Source of the DNA: Bacteroidaceae bacterium | GTDB lineage: Bacteria; Bacteroidota; Bacteroidia; Bacteroidales; Bacteroidaceae | Reading direction: 5' to 3' | DNA: 64,000 nucleotides | NCBI GenBank assembly: GCA_017615125.1 | Contig: JAGAAS010000068.1 | Span: 1 to 64,000 of the forward strand | Shown: positions 9,254 through 21,633 of the stretch, one piece after another | Position numbering within the stretch: the first letter of the stretch is position 1 | Layout of the letters: each line of letters opens with the position of its first letter | Translations under genes and position numbers: made by a program | Notes under the pieces: model-generated | Told to the model about the DNA's origin: nothing | Databases searched by the model: none | What the model saw: only the letters and a program-made list of their open reading frames with translations

Positions 9254-9480
9254 ATAAAAATGGATTTTATTTTTTCTCCCGAGCGCAAGTATCTAAAACC
9301 GAAGGTTAAAGATACGATTTAACGAGCGGAAAGAAAGGAAAATCGCAAGTTTCTTTTCTTTCCCGAGCGCAAGTATCTAAAACCAAAGGTTAAAGAAACG
9401 ATTTAGCAAGCGGAAAGAAAGGGAAAAAATCTTTTTTATCGTTCTTTCCCCGAGTGCGAGTACTTTGGGCGAAGACAAAG
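9223..9480 (-). repeat. Three tandem units of the stem-loop promoter repeat
   Basis: Units at about 9223-9307, 9308-9391 and 9392-9480. Each starts AAAGATACGATTTA or close to it, contains a purine-rich arm and a matching pyrimidine-rich arm, then closes CCGAGCGCAAGTATCTAAAA (degenerate in the third unit). The inner stems differ between units but stay self-complementary. Only the first unit keeps both promoter boxes in full. The remaining gap 9481-9767 holds the terminator hairpin at 9595 and no convincing gene. Confidence 0.75.
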
Positions 9481-9594
9481 GTACGATGAAGAATAGGACA
9501 AACAGGTGAATAATCCTTCATTTTTTTGTTCGCAAAATCCTTTTCCGCCAAACAAAGAGCTTGTAAAGCCGACACTAAAGAGAAACAAAAAGAA

Positions 9595-9635
9595 ATTATT
9601 CCTTCTCGGGAAAAATACTCCCGAGAAGGAATAAT
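9595..9635 (-). terminator. Perfect 16-bp hairpin downstream of the GH2 gene
   Basis: ATTATTCCTTCTCGGG (9595-9610) pairs perfectly with CCCGAGAAGGAATAAT (9620-9635) around a 9-nt loop. On the minus strand it is followed by TTTCTTTTTGTTTC, so it can end the operon that finishes at 9768, 130 nt away. The TTCTCG words resemble the AT-rich stem-loop family seen elsewhere in the window. Confidence 0.6.
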
Positions 9636-9767
9636 GATTCTCCTAGCAAAGAAGAAAATAGTTTCGACAATAGAAAAAACATCCAACTACGCGAAGAAAT
9701 AGATGCTTAATTCAAAATTCGTTGAACCCTCTTATTTATTCACATAAACTTTTTGCTAAAATTGCTT

Positions 9768-13328
<3,561 letters not shown>

Positions 13329-13344
13329 TCAACGTAAGAAAACG

Positions 13345-14283
13345 TTAATTGTCTTCCAATTCTATCATTTTTTCCAATACCTCTTCCCTAGAAGGAATAG
13401 AGCTCCATGCTCCCTCACGGGTGGTACAAAGGGACGCTGCGACACTTGCCATCTTCATCGCCTCTTTCAGAGAAAGTCCATCCCTCAAAGCGACACAAAG
13501 AACGCCACAATAGGTATCTCCCGCCGCTGTTGTATCAACGGGACTGACTTTTAGTGCAGGTTGATGGTGCAATTTTCCATCCACAAGTGTGTAGGAGCCA
13601 TCATCTCCAGCTGTTATAATAACATGTTTTATTCCTTTTGCCTGAATGGCTTCGATGGCGTACATCATATCTCCTTCTGATTCAACAAGCAAACCTGTCA
13701 TACCGGCAGTTTCCGTCTCGTTGGGAACAATAATATCTACATTCATCAATAATTCTTTTGGCAAAGGTTTACTCGGAAATGGGGCTGGATTAAGAACAAC
13801 GGTAACACCTGCTGCATGTGCTTTGGCCGCTGCATAGGTAAGCGTATCAATAGGAGATTCCAACTGCATAAGCAAAACAGCAGCCTCCTTTTCAATTATA
13901 TCCATTGCCTCATCTATATCTTCACACGACAACATGGCATTTGCTCCACTCGACACAACAATGGAATTCTCGCCTTTATCGTCTACGGCAATCATAGCGC
14001 AACCTGTAGGGACCTCAGGAGTGAGATGAACGAAACGAATGTCGATTCCTCTCTCTTTCATCTTGGTTTTCGATTGGCGGCCAAAGCCGTCATCACCCAA
14101 GCGAGCAACGAAAACGACTTTACCATTCATAGCCACTGCAGCTACGGCTTGATTGGCGCCCTTACCACCCTGGTTTGTCATGAAGTCATGACCTATAATC
14201 GTTTCACCAGGCTGGGGAATATGATTAACACGTATCACCATATCGGTGTTACTGCTCCCGACTACAACTATCTTATTCTTCAT
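13345..14283 (-). CDS. rbsK: Ribokinase (PfkB family)
   Basis: Phosphorylates ribose to ribose-5-phosphate with ATP in the cytoplasm. The N terminus has VVVGSSNTDMVIRV and the substrate-binding stretch NQGGKGANQAVAAVAM. The C-terminal PfkB signature DTTAAGDTYCGVL holds the catalytic Asp. The 312-aa length is standard for RbsK. It sits 9 nt after the nucleoside hydrolase gene, whose expected product is free ribose, so the pair forms a short nucleoside-to-ribose-5-phosphate route. Confidence 0.92.
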   Translation of the reverse strand: MKNKIVVVGSSNTDMVIRVNHIPQPGETIIGHDFMTNQGGKGANQAVAAVAMNGKVVFVARLGDDGFGRQSKTKMKERGIDIRFVHLTPEVPTGCAMIAVDDKGENSIVVSSGANAMLSCEDIDEAMDIIEKEAAVLLMQLESPIDTLTYAAAKAHAAGVTVVLNPAPFPSKPLPKELLMNVDIIVPNETETAGMTGLLVESEGDMMYAIEAIQAKGIKHVIITAGDDGSYTLVDGKLHHQPALKVSPVDTTAAGDTYCGVLCVALRDGLSLKEAMKMASVAASLCTTREGAWSSIPSREEVLEKMIELEDN

Positions 14284-14292
14284 ACTACCTTC

Positions 14293-15288
14293 TTATTTAT
14301 ATGTCGCCAATTCCACCATGTGGTCCGACAGGGCTGCAGCCTGTGCATTGTTCACGATAAGATAGTGAGCCTTGCCTTTGTCGGGGTCTGGATTAAACGT
14401 GGTGACACCGACAGAATCCACGCAAATATACCCGGCAGGCGAGAGCGTGAACAAAGCATGACCTTCCACGCCACATATCATAGCCGAGGGATCCCAACCG
14501 CTCTCGTCATAAGGCATCTTTCGGTAAGCCTTATAGCCTTCTGCAACGGGATTAGGCTTTCCCCCACCAAAGCGCACAACATTCTGAGCGGGGAAAGGTG
14601 TTGCCTCTCCCACTTCAAATGGAGATGCAATGATTTCTGTAGGCCACTCCTCAAACACCTTTTGAGCCGCAAGGAGATCGCGATTCACGTTATATTCCGA
14701 TGTCCTTTTTTTGAAATTGCCAGCCATACAAACCAATCTTTTCACTTTTTTTGCCACCAATTCCTTGCCTTCAAGCGGCGAGTACTCGTCGGAACCAGTC
14801 TCGAGCAGTCGGGCCAAATTGGTACTGAATCCCACCATCACAAACGTCACCGAGTTGTCCGGCTCGGCTGCCAGCAACTTGCGATAAAGAAGATGTGCAT
14901 CAGGAAGCTCAGCATAATCATCGTTGTTTAGCGAATGTGAGAAGAGGGGATTGCCTTCTTCGTCCTTCTGGCGCCATACATTCTCCGCATAGCAATCTTT
15001 GACGGGACCCACGCTGTTGCGCACCACTCCGATTGGTATACCTGCGTGGCCGTACCAAGTTTGCACTATATCGACGTACGCCGCTGGAGCGCTACCCTCT
15101 TTGCTAAGGCCGATGCCGACAACACGGGCTTTGCCGCCGTCGATATAGTTGTTCATGATGGCAAGGGCTATGGCATCGTCTATGTCATTGCCCATGTCTG
15201 TATCGAAAATCAGAGTTACAGGCTCCTGCTCTGGACCTTTACATGCAAAGAACAAAAGAGCCAGCAGGGAATAGAAAAACGTTTTCAT
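14293..15288 (-). CDS. Nucleoside hydrolase, probably lipoprotein or exported
   Basis: Inosine-uridine preferring nucleoside hydrolase family; it would split nucleosides into base and ribose. The metal-binding signature is FDTDMGNDIDDAIA near the N terminus. The sequence begins MKTFFYSLLALLFFACKG, a lipoprotein-like signal with Cys near position 16, so it probably works outside the cytoplasm. I chose the ATG at 15288 because AGGAGG sits 6 nt before it; the ATG at 15294 directly abuts that AGGAGG and adds two residues. The gene lies between the transporter (14 nt) and ribokinase (9 nt) genes. Confidence 0.88.
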   Translation of the reverse strand: MKTFFYSLLALLFFACKGPEQEPVTLIFDTDMGNDIDDAIALAIMNNYIDGGKARVVGIGLSKEGSAPAAYVDIVQTWYGHAGIPIGVVRNSVGPVKDCYAENVWRQKDEEGNPLFSHSLNNDDYAELPDAHLLYRKLLAAEPDNSVTFVMVGFSTNLARLLETGSDEYSPLEGKELVAKKVKRLVCMAGNFKKRTSEYNVNRDLLAAQKVFEEWPTEIIASPFEVGEATPFPAQNVVRFGGGKPNPVAEGYKAYRKMPYDESGWDPSAMICGVEGHALFTLSPAGYICVDSVGVTTFNPDPDKGKAHYLIVNNAQAAALSDHMVELATYK

Positions 15289-15302
15289 GGCCATCCTCCT
15301 CG

Positions 15303-16310
15303 TCAGTTACCAGCCAATACAATACAGGCAAGGCCTGTAATGAAGAATACAAACATCAAGCCGAGTAAACGGCCTGTTGCCTTGTCGGAACCCTTGAATT
15401 CCTTCCAGATAAAGATACCCCAGATAGCAGCAATCATCGGAGCTCCCTGCCCAAGTGCGTACGAGATGGCGGCACCCGCCTTTCCGGCGCTGATGTAGCT
15501 GAGTACGCTTCCCAGCCCCCAGATGCAGCCGCCCAGCAGCCCCACCAGGTGCGTGCCAGCCGAGCCCTTAAAGTACTGCCTGTAGGAAACCGGCTCGCCC
15601 ACAAAAGGTTTCTTCATGCACAGCGTGTTAAACACAAAGTTGCTGATGAACACCCCAAGCGCAAAGATGAAAAATGCCGTATAGGGCGTAGCCTTCCCCG
15701 CAGCAGGATTTTCAAAGCAGTCAAGATCCATAGCCGCCGCCACAAAACGGTAGAAGAACGCCATAAGAATACCTGCACACACGGCCAACACTATCCCTTT
15801 ACGACTGTTCCCGTTGCCGGCTTCACTTTTGGGCTTACGGGCAGAAGCCACACCGTTGAGCACAATGGCCACGAGGACAAGAGCCATGCCGCCAAACAAA
15901 AGCATAGGATCTCCCTTTGGCTGCAACACGTAGTTATTCACCACGCCCAGCGCCAGAGCCAATCCCACACCAACAGGGAAAGCCACCGACATACCGGCAA
16001 TAGACACAGAAGCGCTCAACAGGATGTTGGACGCATTAAAGATGACTCCTCCCAAGAGCGCACTCCCGAAAGCAGCAGGAGCCACCTGACTGATGTCTTC
16101 AATAAAACTTCGGCCTTCTTTTCCTATACTACCCAAAGTGAACGCAACCAAGACGGAAAAGAGAAGGATACCAATAACATAATCCCAATAAAACAATTCA
16201 TAACGCCAACTTTTGGCAGCCATTTTCTGCGTATTACCCCACGATCCCCAGCAGATCATCGTAATAACACACAATACAACAGCTAATGCATAACTCTGTA
16301 CTATAAACAT
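15303..16310 (-). CDS. Ribose/sugar transporter of the GRP/RhaT-like family
   Basis: Multi-pass inner-membrane protein with about ten hydrophobic segments (for example YALAVVLCVITMICWGSWG and FPVGVGLALALGVVNNYVL). The early CWGSWGNTQK motif is of the type seen in drug/metabolite-superfamily sugar permeases such as RhaT and the Bacteroides ribose transporter RusT. Its position directly upstream of a nucleoside hydrolase and ribokinase makes ribose the most likely cargo; rhamnose or another monosaccharide is possible. It is the first gene of the operon. Confidence 0.8.
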   Translation of the reverse strand: MFIVQSYALAVVLCVITMICWGSWGNTQKMAAKSWRYELFYWDYVIGILLFSVLVAFTLGSIGKEGRSFIEDISQVAPAAFGSALLGGVIFNASNILLSASVSIAGMSVAFPVGVGLALALGVVNNYVLQPKGDPMLLFGGMALVLVAIVLNGVASARKPKSEAGNGNSRKGIVLAVCAGILMAFFYRFVAAAMDLDCFENPAAGKATPYTAFFIFALGVFISNFVFNTLCMKKPFVGEPVSYRQYFKGSAGTHLVGLLGGCIWGLGSVLSYISAGKAGAAISYALGQGAPMIAAIWGIFIWKEFKGSDKATGRLLGLMFVFFITGLACIVLAGN

Positions 16311-16355
16311 AACTCTCTTTTATTAAATAATTAGTAAACTCATTCCTTATTGCAG

Positions 16356-16363
16356 CAAATATA
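16356..16363 (-). promoter_or_regulatory. Probable -7 box of the transporter-NH-ribokinase-GH2 operon
   Basis: TATATTTG on the minus strand, 46 nt before the start codon at 16310. No convincing TTTG lies 19-20 nt upstream of it, so the -33 element is weak or absent, which would suit an activated promoter. Confidence 0.45.
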
Positions 16364-16399
16364 TGATTTTTTCCTGAAAACCCGCCGAGTTAACCATTC

Positions 16400-19315
16400 T
16401 TACGGATTCTTCAAATAAAACTTTACGGCTTTTTTCTCTCCATTTACGCTCCAACGTAGCACATACGTTCCCGAAGGAAGATCAGAGAGAGACTGTTCCC
16501 TGTCACCACGGAAAGAATAGAGATGATACCCGCCGGTCGTATATATGTCTGCTTTGATAGCCGCCAGTCCATCCAAGTCCTCCGATTCGAAACTAATTGT
16601 ACCTGCATCCGTATCATATTTGACGGCATAGTCAAACGCACTAGGCTGTTCCATACCATCACCGCCATACCCCTCTGGTGCCGGAATCAACGTCCAAATG
16701 GTATTTTCTTCAGCATTGCCCACACATGGTGTTCCGTCAGATATCGTCCCGTTCGCTCCCAGCAACCCATATATGGTAGACAGAGTAAACGTCCGAGGTC
16801 CTGTCTGCTCAACGACAAACTTTCCGTACGAACTACGCTTGGCTGCAGTAATAGCAGGTATGCCGTTACCTCCTGTCATCATCCCCAGATAACCTCCTTC
16901 GGTCGCAATGTAATAAGCATTAGGAAGACCGTTCAAAGGCAAGAAACGATAGACAGACGGTTCGCTACACATAGCAGTATCAGCGAGAATGACTCCGTCA
17001 TGACAATTAAGATAGTGTCCTGATGTATTTACAAGGAAATATCCATCATCGGAACTGGGTATATTAAGAAGTTCCACTCTATTCCTTAATAATTGAAGTT
17101 CACGGGTATATTCATCCATTGTACTGTCATCCATCCGCCCTTGCTCGTATGCATTCCTGATTGCTGAGCAGCGTTCTTTAACCTCCAGAGAGTGTCCGAA
17201 AGGATAATCGCCGAACCAGTCCTCATCCACATTGTTTAGTTTTTCTTCTACCTCTTTCAGCAACTTCACCAAGTTTGCCTCCTCTTCCGAACAATAGATA
17301 GGACACGTTGCTTTGTCAAACTGGTCAGACAGGCGTGCCGTCATCTCAATATATTCTTCTGTCGAAGCATAAATAGCTGAGTCAGCCTCATCCACCAGTT
17401 GCTGTAATTTCACAACTTCGGTTTGGGGATAATCACCACATTCTGTACCCACAATATCTTCTGTCATTTCACTGAGGAACCAGCGTACACGGGAGCATAC
17501 GCTGCCATACTTCTTCAATACATCCGCATCCACATAATCAGGAATGAACTCAACGGGGGAAAGAGACCATTTCCGATTAAGACTAACCGAGTTGCGACTA
17601 TCACTAATGTAACTGGTCAAAGGATTATCATCAACGGAACTACCATCATAGTTATTGACAGCATGGCCTGTACCCACGTTGATAAGATTGTAGATTCCTT
17701 TATTACTAACAGTAACAATATCCCACAATTGCCGTGAGTCCGTTACATTCGCTTTCACGACGTCAAGCTGTGAACCGGCCACCATCAATGAAGAGGGATC
17801 ATGGAAAGCCATCCCGGTAACACGATTAACTATCTGATAATGACCATTGATAGGCCGCAATTCCCATTCCTGACTCTTTCGCTTGCCATCGATATGCCGC
17901 GTCACCACTTTTGTGCTGTCGGCACATAAATCTACGGCATTTCCCGTCCCACTATTGGTAATACGGTAGGAATAACCCTCCTGACACTTGAAGTCAAAGA
18001 GCGGAACCGCATCTCCCGCACGGGCAGCAAAGCCCTGCGACAGGAATTGTATATGCTCGGTTATAAAACGCTTCAACTGTTCAATATATTCATCGTATGT
18101 ATTGTAGAGGTATATCTCACGATAAACCTTCGTATTGAGCGTATGCCAGCGTTGATAATTAAGCTCCTGTGATTGTGCATTAAGAGAAGCCAAACTATCA
18201 ATGGTAGCATGCAAAAAGCCTTCTATATCAGCATTCACCATTCGCTTCCACGACTCATTGACAGCATAGTTAAACCAAGGATCGGTAATCATCCTTTCTA
18301 CCCATTTACGCGCGGCATTGCTTCCTCCAAGGGCTTTATCAGTCATGAATTCCCGAGTAACGTCCCCCATCAAATGGCAATTGTTGAAAGCAATATCAAA
18401 ATCCCATAACGGACCCCAATAGATAAGCGGGTCATCTTGCTCCTTATATATATATGTACTCCACAGACCATCATAATTGGCGCTAAGTTCACATGCCAGA
18501 TACCAACTGATGAGAGTTGCAGAGTCAGTAAGCGCACGATACCCTTGGAGGGATTGTCTGTAATCGGTACTATAAAGCCGGTCCTCAAAAGTCTGAATAC
18601 ATTGTCTGATGTAATCTTTCTGTTTGCGATTAATTATTTCTTCCTCGGGTGATTTTATACTAAGCACGACACCTTTCGATGTAGTAAAGTGTACAGGTTC
18701 ACTTGAAGAAAAAGCCCCTATCTCCAAAAAATACCCCCCTGAAATATTACTGTATTCTCCGGCCTGTTTTTTTTGTTCAACAATATCGATACGTTTTTTG
18801 TCAATGCTGATATGATCTGAAATCTGGTAGTTACCCATGAAAGTCCCGTTCATTACCAAATCTACAAACTTAGCAGCAGCAGTATAGGGCTGCCCCATGA
18901 AGGTTCCCATCTCTGAAGCCAAGGCATTACGTATAAGGCTCTTGTCAGCATAGTTCGCAAGCAGTGTCCAATTTCGTGCCTTTGCATAACCCTTGCCAAG
19001 GAATCGTGTAGATAACTTGAACTTTAGGCGATAGGGTTTTTTCTCCATCTTCCACGTAGAGTTACCTCTTCCGAGTATCTGTACAGAATCATAATGTATC
19101 GTATCAAGCCCATCAACCATAACAAGACGACAAAATACATAATCTGTCTTACTGGTAATGCCCTTTCCGTTGAATGTTTCAACATATAGTGTGGGAAGAT
19201 TCGAATATTGCCTATATTCTGCTCGTGCAGGCAATACATATGCCAGCCCCATGAGCCATATCATCCATAAGTACATGGAGCATCTAAAAAAAGTCATATT
19301 CCTACAGCCAGTCAT
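16400..19315 (-). CDS. Secreted CotH-like protein with ricin-type lectin domain and possible T9SS tail
   Basis: A signal peptide ends near LPARAEYRQ. Residues about 40-420 resemble the CotH kinase-like family, with ILGRGNSTWKMEKKPYRLKF, then NWTLLANYADKSLIRNALA and NGTFMGNYQISDHI. Residues about 445-600 look like a ricin-B-type beta-trefoil (repeated NRVTGMAF, NVGTGHAV, QEWELRPING). Helical segments and a second lectin-like repeat follow. The end, LPSGTYVLRWSVNGEKKAVK, resembles a T9SS type A sorting tail. Whether it phosphorylates proteins is unknown. A second ATG at 19297 is a plausible start, with AGGA just upstream. It follows the fasciclin gene by 23 nt in the same operon. Confidence 0.75.
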   Translation of the reverse strand: MTGCRNMTFFRCSMYLWMIWLMGLAYVLPARAEYRQYSNLPTLYVETFNGKGITSKTDYVFCRLVMVDGLDTIHYDSVQILGRGNSTWKMEKKPYRLKFKLSTRFLGKGYAKARNWTLLANYADKSLIRNALASEMGTFMGQPYTAAAKFVDLVMNGTFMGNYQISDHISIDKKRIDIVEQKKQAGEYSNISGGYFLEIGAFSSSEPVHFTTSKGVVLSIKSPEEEIINRKQKDYIRQCIQTFEDRLYSTDYRQSLQGYRALTDSATLISWYLACELSANYDGLWSTYIYKEQDDPLIYWGPLWDFDIAFNNCHLMGDVTREFMTDKALGGSNAARKWVERMITDPWFNYAVNESWKRMVNADIEGFLHATIDSLASLNAQSQELNYQRWHTLNTKVYREIYLYNTYDEYIEQLKRFITEHIQFLSQGFAARAGDAVPLFDFKCQEGYSYRITNSGTGNAVDLCADSTKVVTRHIDGKRKSQEWELRPINGHYQIVNRVTGMAFHDPSSLMVAGSQLDVVKANVTDSRQLWDIVTVSNKGIYNLINVGTGHAVNNYDGSSVDDNPLTSYISDSRNSVSLNRKWSLSPVEFIPDYVDADVLKKYGSVCSRVRWFLSEMTEDIVGTECGDYPQTEVVKLQQLVDEADSAIYASTEEYIEMTARLSDQFDKATCPIYCSEEEANLVKLLKEVEEKLNNVDEDWFGDYPFGHSLEVKERCSAIRNAYEQGRMDDSTMDEYTRELQLLRNRVELLNIPSSDDGYFLVNTSGHYLNCHDGVILADTAMCSEPSVYRFLPLNGLPNAYYIATEGGYLGMMTGGNGIPAITAAKRSSYGKFVVEQTGPRTFTLSTIYGLLGANGTISDGTPCVGNAEENTIWTLIPAPEGYGGDGMEQPSAFDYAVKYDTDAGTISFESEDLDGLAAIKADIYTTGGYHLYSFRGDREQSLSDLPSGTYVLRWSVNGEKKAVKFYLKNP

Positions 19316-19338
19316 TAACAGTGCTCTTACATCTCCGC

Positions 19339-21444
19339 CTATTTTCTTCTCTCCGATTCGGGTACATCTTCACGACGCAGCCATCCCACGGGTACAATTT
19401 CCAGAAAATCGTGCATGAACATGCCTTTACCATCGTCATTCTCATTGACATTCTTGAAACGCAGCCAATGCTCCCCCCCCCCCAGATATTTGGTGGTAAT
19501 TACTTTTCGAATAGAATTCTGGAAATAACGTGCGACAGGATGAGTGCGTGATTTATAGATGGCAGGTCCTTTCAGATAGCCGCGATTCTTCATTGCTTTG
19601 TCATTTGCGATGCCGTTGTCATCGGTCTCTGTATCATTCTGCCATCCGATGCGTGGGTCATCGGCAAGGATACGGAGGTCCACAGGTATACCTGTAATCT
19701 CATTATCGACATACATTTGGATGATATTGCGATAACTGAATGCCGTGTAGCCCAAACGTATCTCGTATGTCCCGGGAGGCACGGGAGGCAACTTATAGGC
19801 AAAGTCAAACGGGCCTTGCCCTTGCATCTCGTCCCCTTCGAAATTACAATAGGTATTATAGGGATTTACATAGTAAAAACGGCTTTCCTCGTCATAGAAC
19901 TTTACATTCTTGCTATAATCGTGCGGAATGATGAGCCCGTCGCTGTTCAGCAGACCGCTTGTATAGCGCTCATGCCACATGATATCGTTAGAAGCGAACT
20001 CGGGGACAAGTGCCGAGAAATTAAAACGCATCAGACGGTTGAGAACATGTCCTACCATTGTATCTTCGTCATATATAAGAAGATTGTTTATGACGAGGAT
20101 AGAGCCATTAAGTGCCTCTTGGGTGTAATTAGGATAGTTCTCTTTATCTATGAGGATTTCCGAAGGTTCACTCACGCAGATATTTACCGGAATGCCATTT
20201 GCACTCGCACAATGGAGAACGTCTTTCTTGTTAGTAAGGTCGGGACTGTAATTCAACAGCACATTTCGTTTATAATCGACATTGCTGAGCGGACGAGCCA
20301 CCATCAGCAAAGTGCCCTGCATGGTTTCATAATAGGAGATGCGGTCGCTGCTGCTAAGCATGTTTTCCTCCGAATTATAATAAGCATTAAATATATTATA
20401 GCAGACAAGACGGGTGAACAGTAACTTACGCTCCAACAAATGATACGAGACAAATTTATTCAGTGCATTGTCCGGACTGGTAAAATCCGCATCCGTAGCA
20501 TTTGGATACCAATCACGACAACGCTCATACAAATCTTCCAAGTTAAAGATGCCAGCTTTGTTATATACTTCATCGGGTTCCACAAAAGCGGTATAGCCAT
20601 AATTATGCGTGGCAGGGCAACAGTTAAAGGCTTCACCCTCACCATCATACCAAGGCGGACCTGTCTTCTCGGCATCATCGTAGTCGTAATCCTCATAATT
20701 CTGCATTTTCATATCAAGGCCCGTACGCAACAGGGCTTCGTAGAACAGGGAGAAGAAAGGCATGTTTTCCATTTCTGCAGGCAGAGTGTTGGATGAAGGG
20801 CTAAGCACTTTGTTCACCACATGTACCACCCCATTCTCAGCCTCCTGGTCACCGAGAATGATAGTGGCACCATTGACGATGAGAATTCCACGCCCGTTCT
20901 CGTTAACTCCGTACGTCATGGTCAGGTAGCGATTATTGAGATTCTTGGTTGGTATCACATCTCCTACTATATCGATGGTAAGATACTTGAATGGAATAAT
21001 ATGCGTCTTGGATATTACTTCACACATGGAGTCGCTCAACTCGTCCAGTTCCGGGGAAGTGATTCCTGTCCAAATAACTCTCTCCGTTCCCAACGAGCTG
21101 CGCCAGACACTATCCATCTCCGCAAGGTACTGGCTAATAGATTCGTTAGTGGGTGCGAAGCAGGTGTATGTTCCGTATGCTTTCATCAAACTCAGCGCTC
21201 CGCCTCGTTGTAATATGTAAAGAAAGCTACTGAACGTTTCTTCATGCTCTTCAAGATAATCTGCCACGGTTTGCCCGATGAAGGTATAACGATTCTCCTC
21301 GTCGATGGATTCTATACACCCAGTTTGCATCAGCCCGAAAAGCAACGCAACTATGCATGATTTGCTTAGGAACGTTTTTGCCGCGCCGAATGACCGAAGC
21401 TTAGACATAGCGAAAAGACGAAGGATGAATTTCAATTTGTTCAT
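19339..21444 (-). CDS. Fasciclin (FAS1)-domain outer-surface lipoprotein
   Basis: An N-terminal hydrophobic segment ending in LLFGLMQTGC suggests lipidation, although the -3 residue is atypical. The first FAS1 domain starts near residue 55 (TVADYLEEHEETFSSFLYIL, YGTYTCFAPTNESI). A second FAS1-like region spans roughly 210-480, and the C-terminal part (LPPVPPGTYEIRLGYTAFSY) looks like a jelly-roll module. Such proteins commonly accompany Bacteroidota surface systems as adhesion or binding factors; the ligand is unknown. An 11-base C run at 19473-19483 lies in the coding region near residue 653; slippage there would change the last 47 or so residues. Confidence 0.72.
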   Translation of the reverse strand: MNKLKFILRLFAMSKLRSFGAAKTFLSKSCIVALLFGLMQTGCIESIDEENRYTFIGQTVADYLEEHEETFSSFLYILQRGGALSLMKAYGTYTCFAPTNESISQYLAEMDSVWRSSLGTERVIWTGITSPELDELSDSMCEVISKTHIIPFKYLTIDIVGDVIPTKNLNNRYLTMTYGVNENGRGILIVNGATIILGDQEAENGVVHVVNKVLSPSSNTLPAEMENMPFFSLFYEALLRTGLDMKMQNYEDYDYDDAEKTGPPWYDGEGEAFNCCPATHNYGYTAFVEPDEVYNKAGIFNLEDLYERCRDWYPNATDADFTSPDNALNKFVSYHLLERKLLFTRLVCYNIFNAYYNSEENMLSSSDRISYYETMQGTLLMVARPLSNVDYKRNVLLNYSPDLTNKKDVLHCASANGIPVNICVSEPSEILIDKENYPNYTQEALNGSILVINNLLIYDEDTMVGHVLNRLMRFNFSALVPEFASNDIMWHERYTSGLLNSDGLIIPHDYSKNVKFYDEESRFYYVNPYNTYCNFEGDEMQGQGPFDFAYKLPPVPPGTYEIRLGYTAFSYRNIIQMYVDNEITGIPVDLRILADDPRIGWQNDTETDDNGIANDKAMKNRGYLKGPAIYKSRTHPVARYFQNSIRKVITTKYLGGGEHWLRFKNVNENDDGKGMFMHDFLEIVPVGWLRREDVPESERRK
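19473..19483. repeat. 11-nt homopolymer tract (poly-G on the coding strand)
   Basis: Eleven consecutive C on the plus strand encode part of YLGGGEHW in the fasciclin lipoprotein. As given, the frame is open. Tracts of this length are prone to slipped-strand change and also to sequencing error. Confidence 0.85.
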
Positions 21445-21551
21445 TAGAGTTTTTTTGGCGACTTCGTATTATAAGAAATGGTAATTGGCCATTGGACAAT
21501 TCACCAGGCACGTAGTGCCAATTAGGCCTATAACATTTCTTCTTTTCGTAA

Positions 21552-21593
21552 GGAAGTGAAGGGCCTTGACACTTGTTCCATCCCTTCACTTCC
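21552..21593 (-). other. Intercistronic hairpin between the 1227-aa gene and the FAS1 gene
   Basis: GGAAGTGAAGGG (21552-21563) and CCCTTCACTTCC (21582-21593) form a perfect 12-bp stem with an 18-nt loop. No T tract follows directly on the minus strand, so it is more likely an mRNA-stability or attenuation structure than a full terminator. Confidence 0.5.
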
Positions 21594-21633
21594 TCTGCAT
21601 TACATCCCGACATCCGTCAGGACGCCCTATTTA

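Noticed and set aside
9390..9686. A 98-codon minus-strand frame in the gap after the GH2 gene
   Set aside because: It runs through the 16-bp hairpin and the promoter repeat, is Phe/Ser/Ile-rich, and has no start context.
16400..19315. CotH-like gene as a spore-coat protein
   Set aside because: It has a signal peptide, lectin modules and a T9SS-like tail, so it is a secreted surface protein; the family name is historical.
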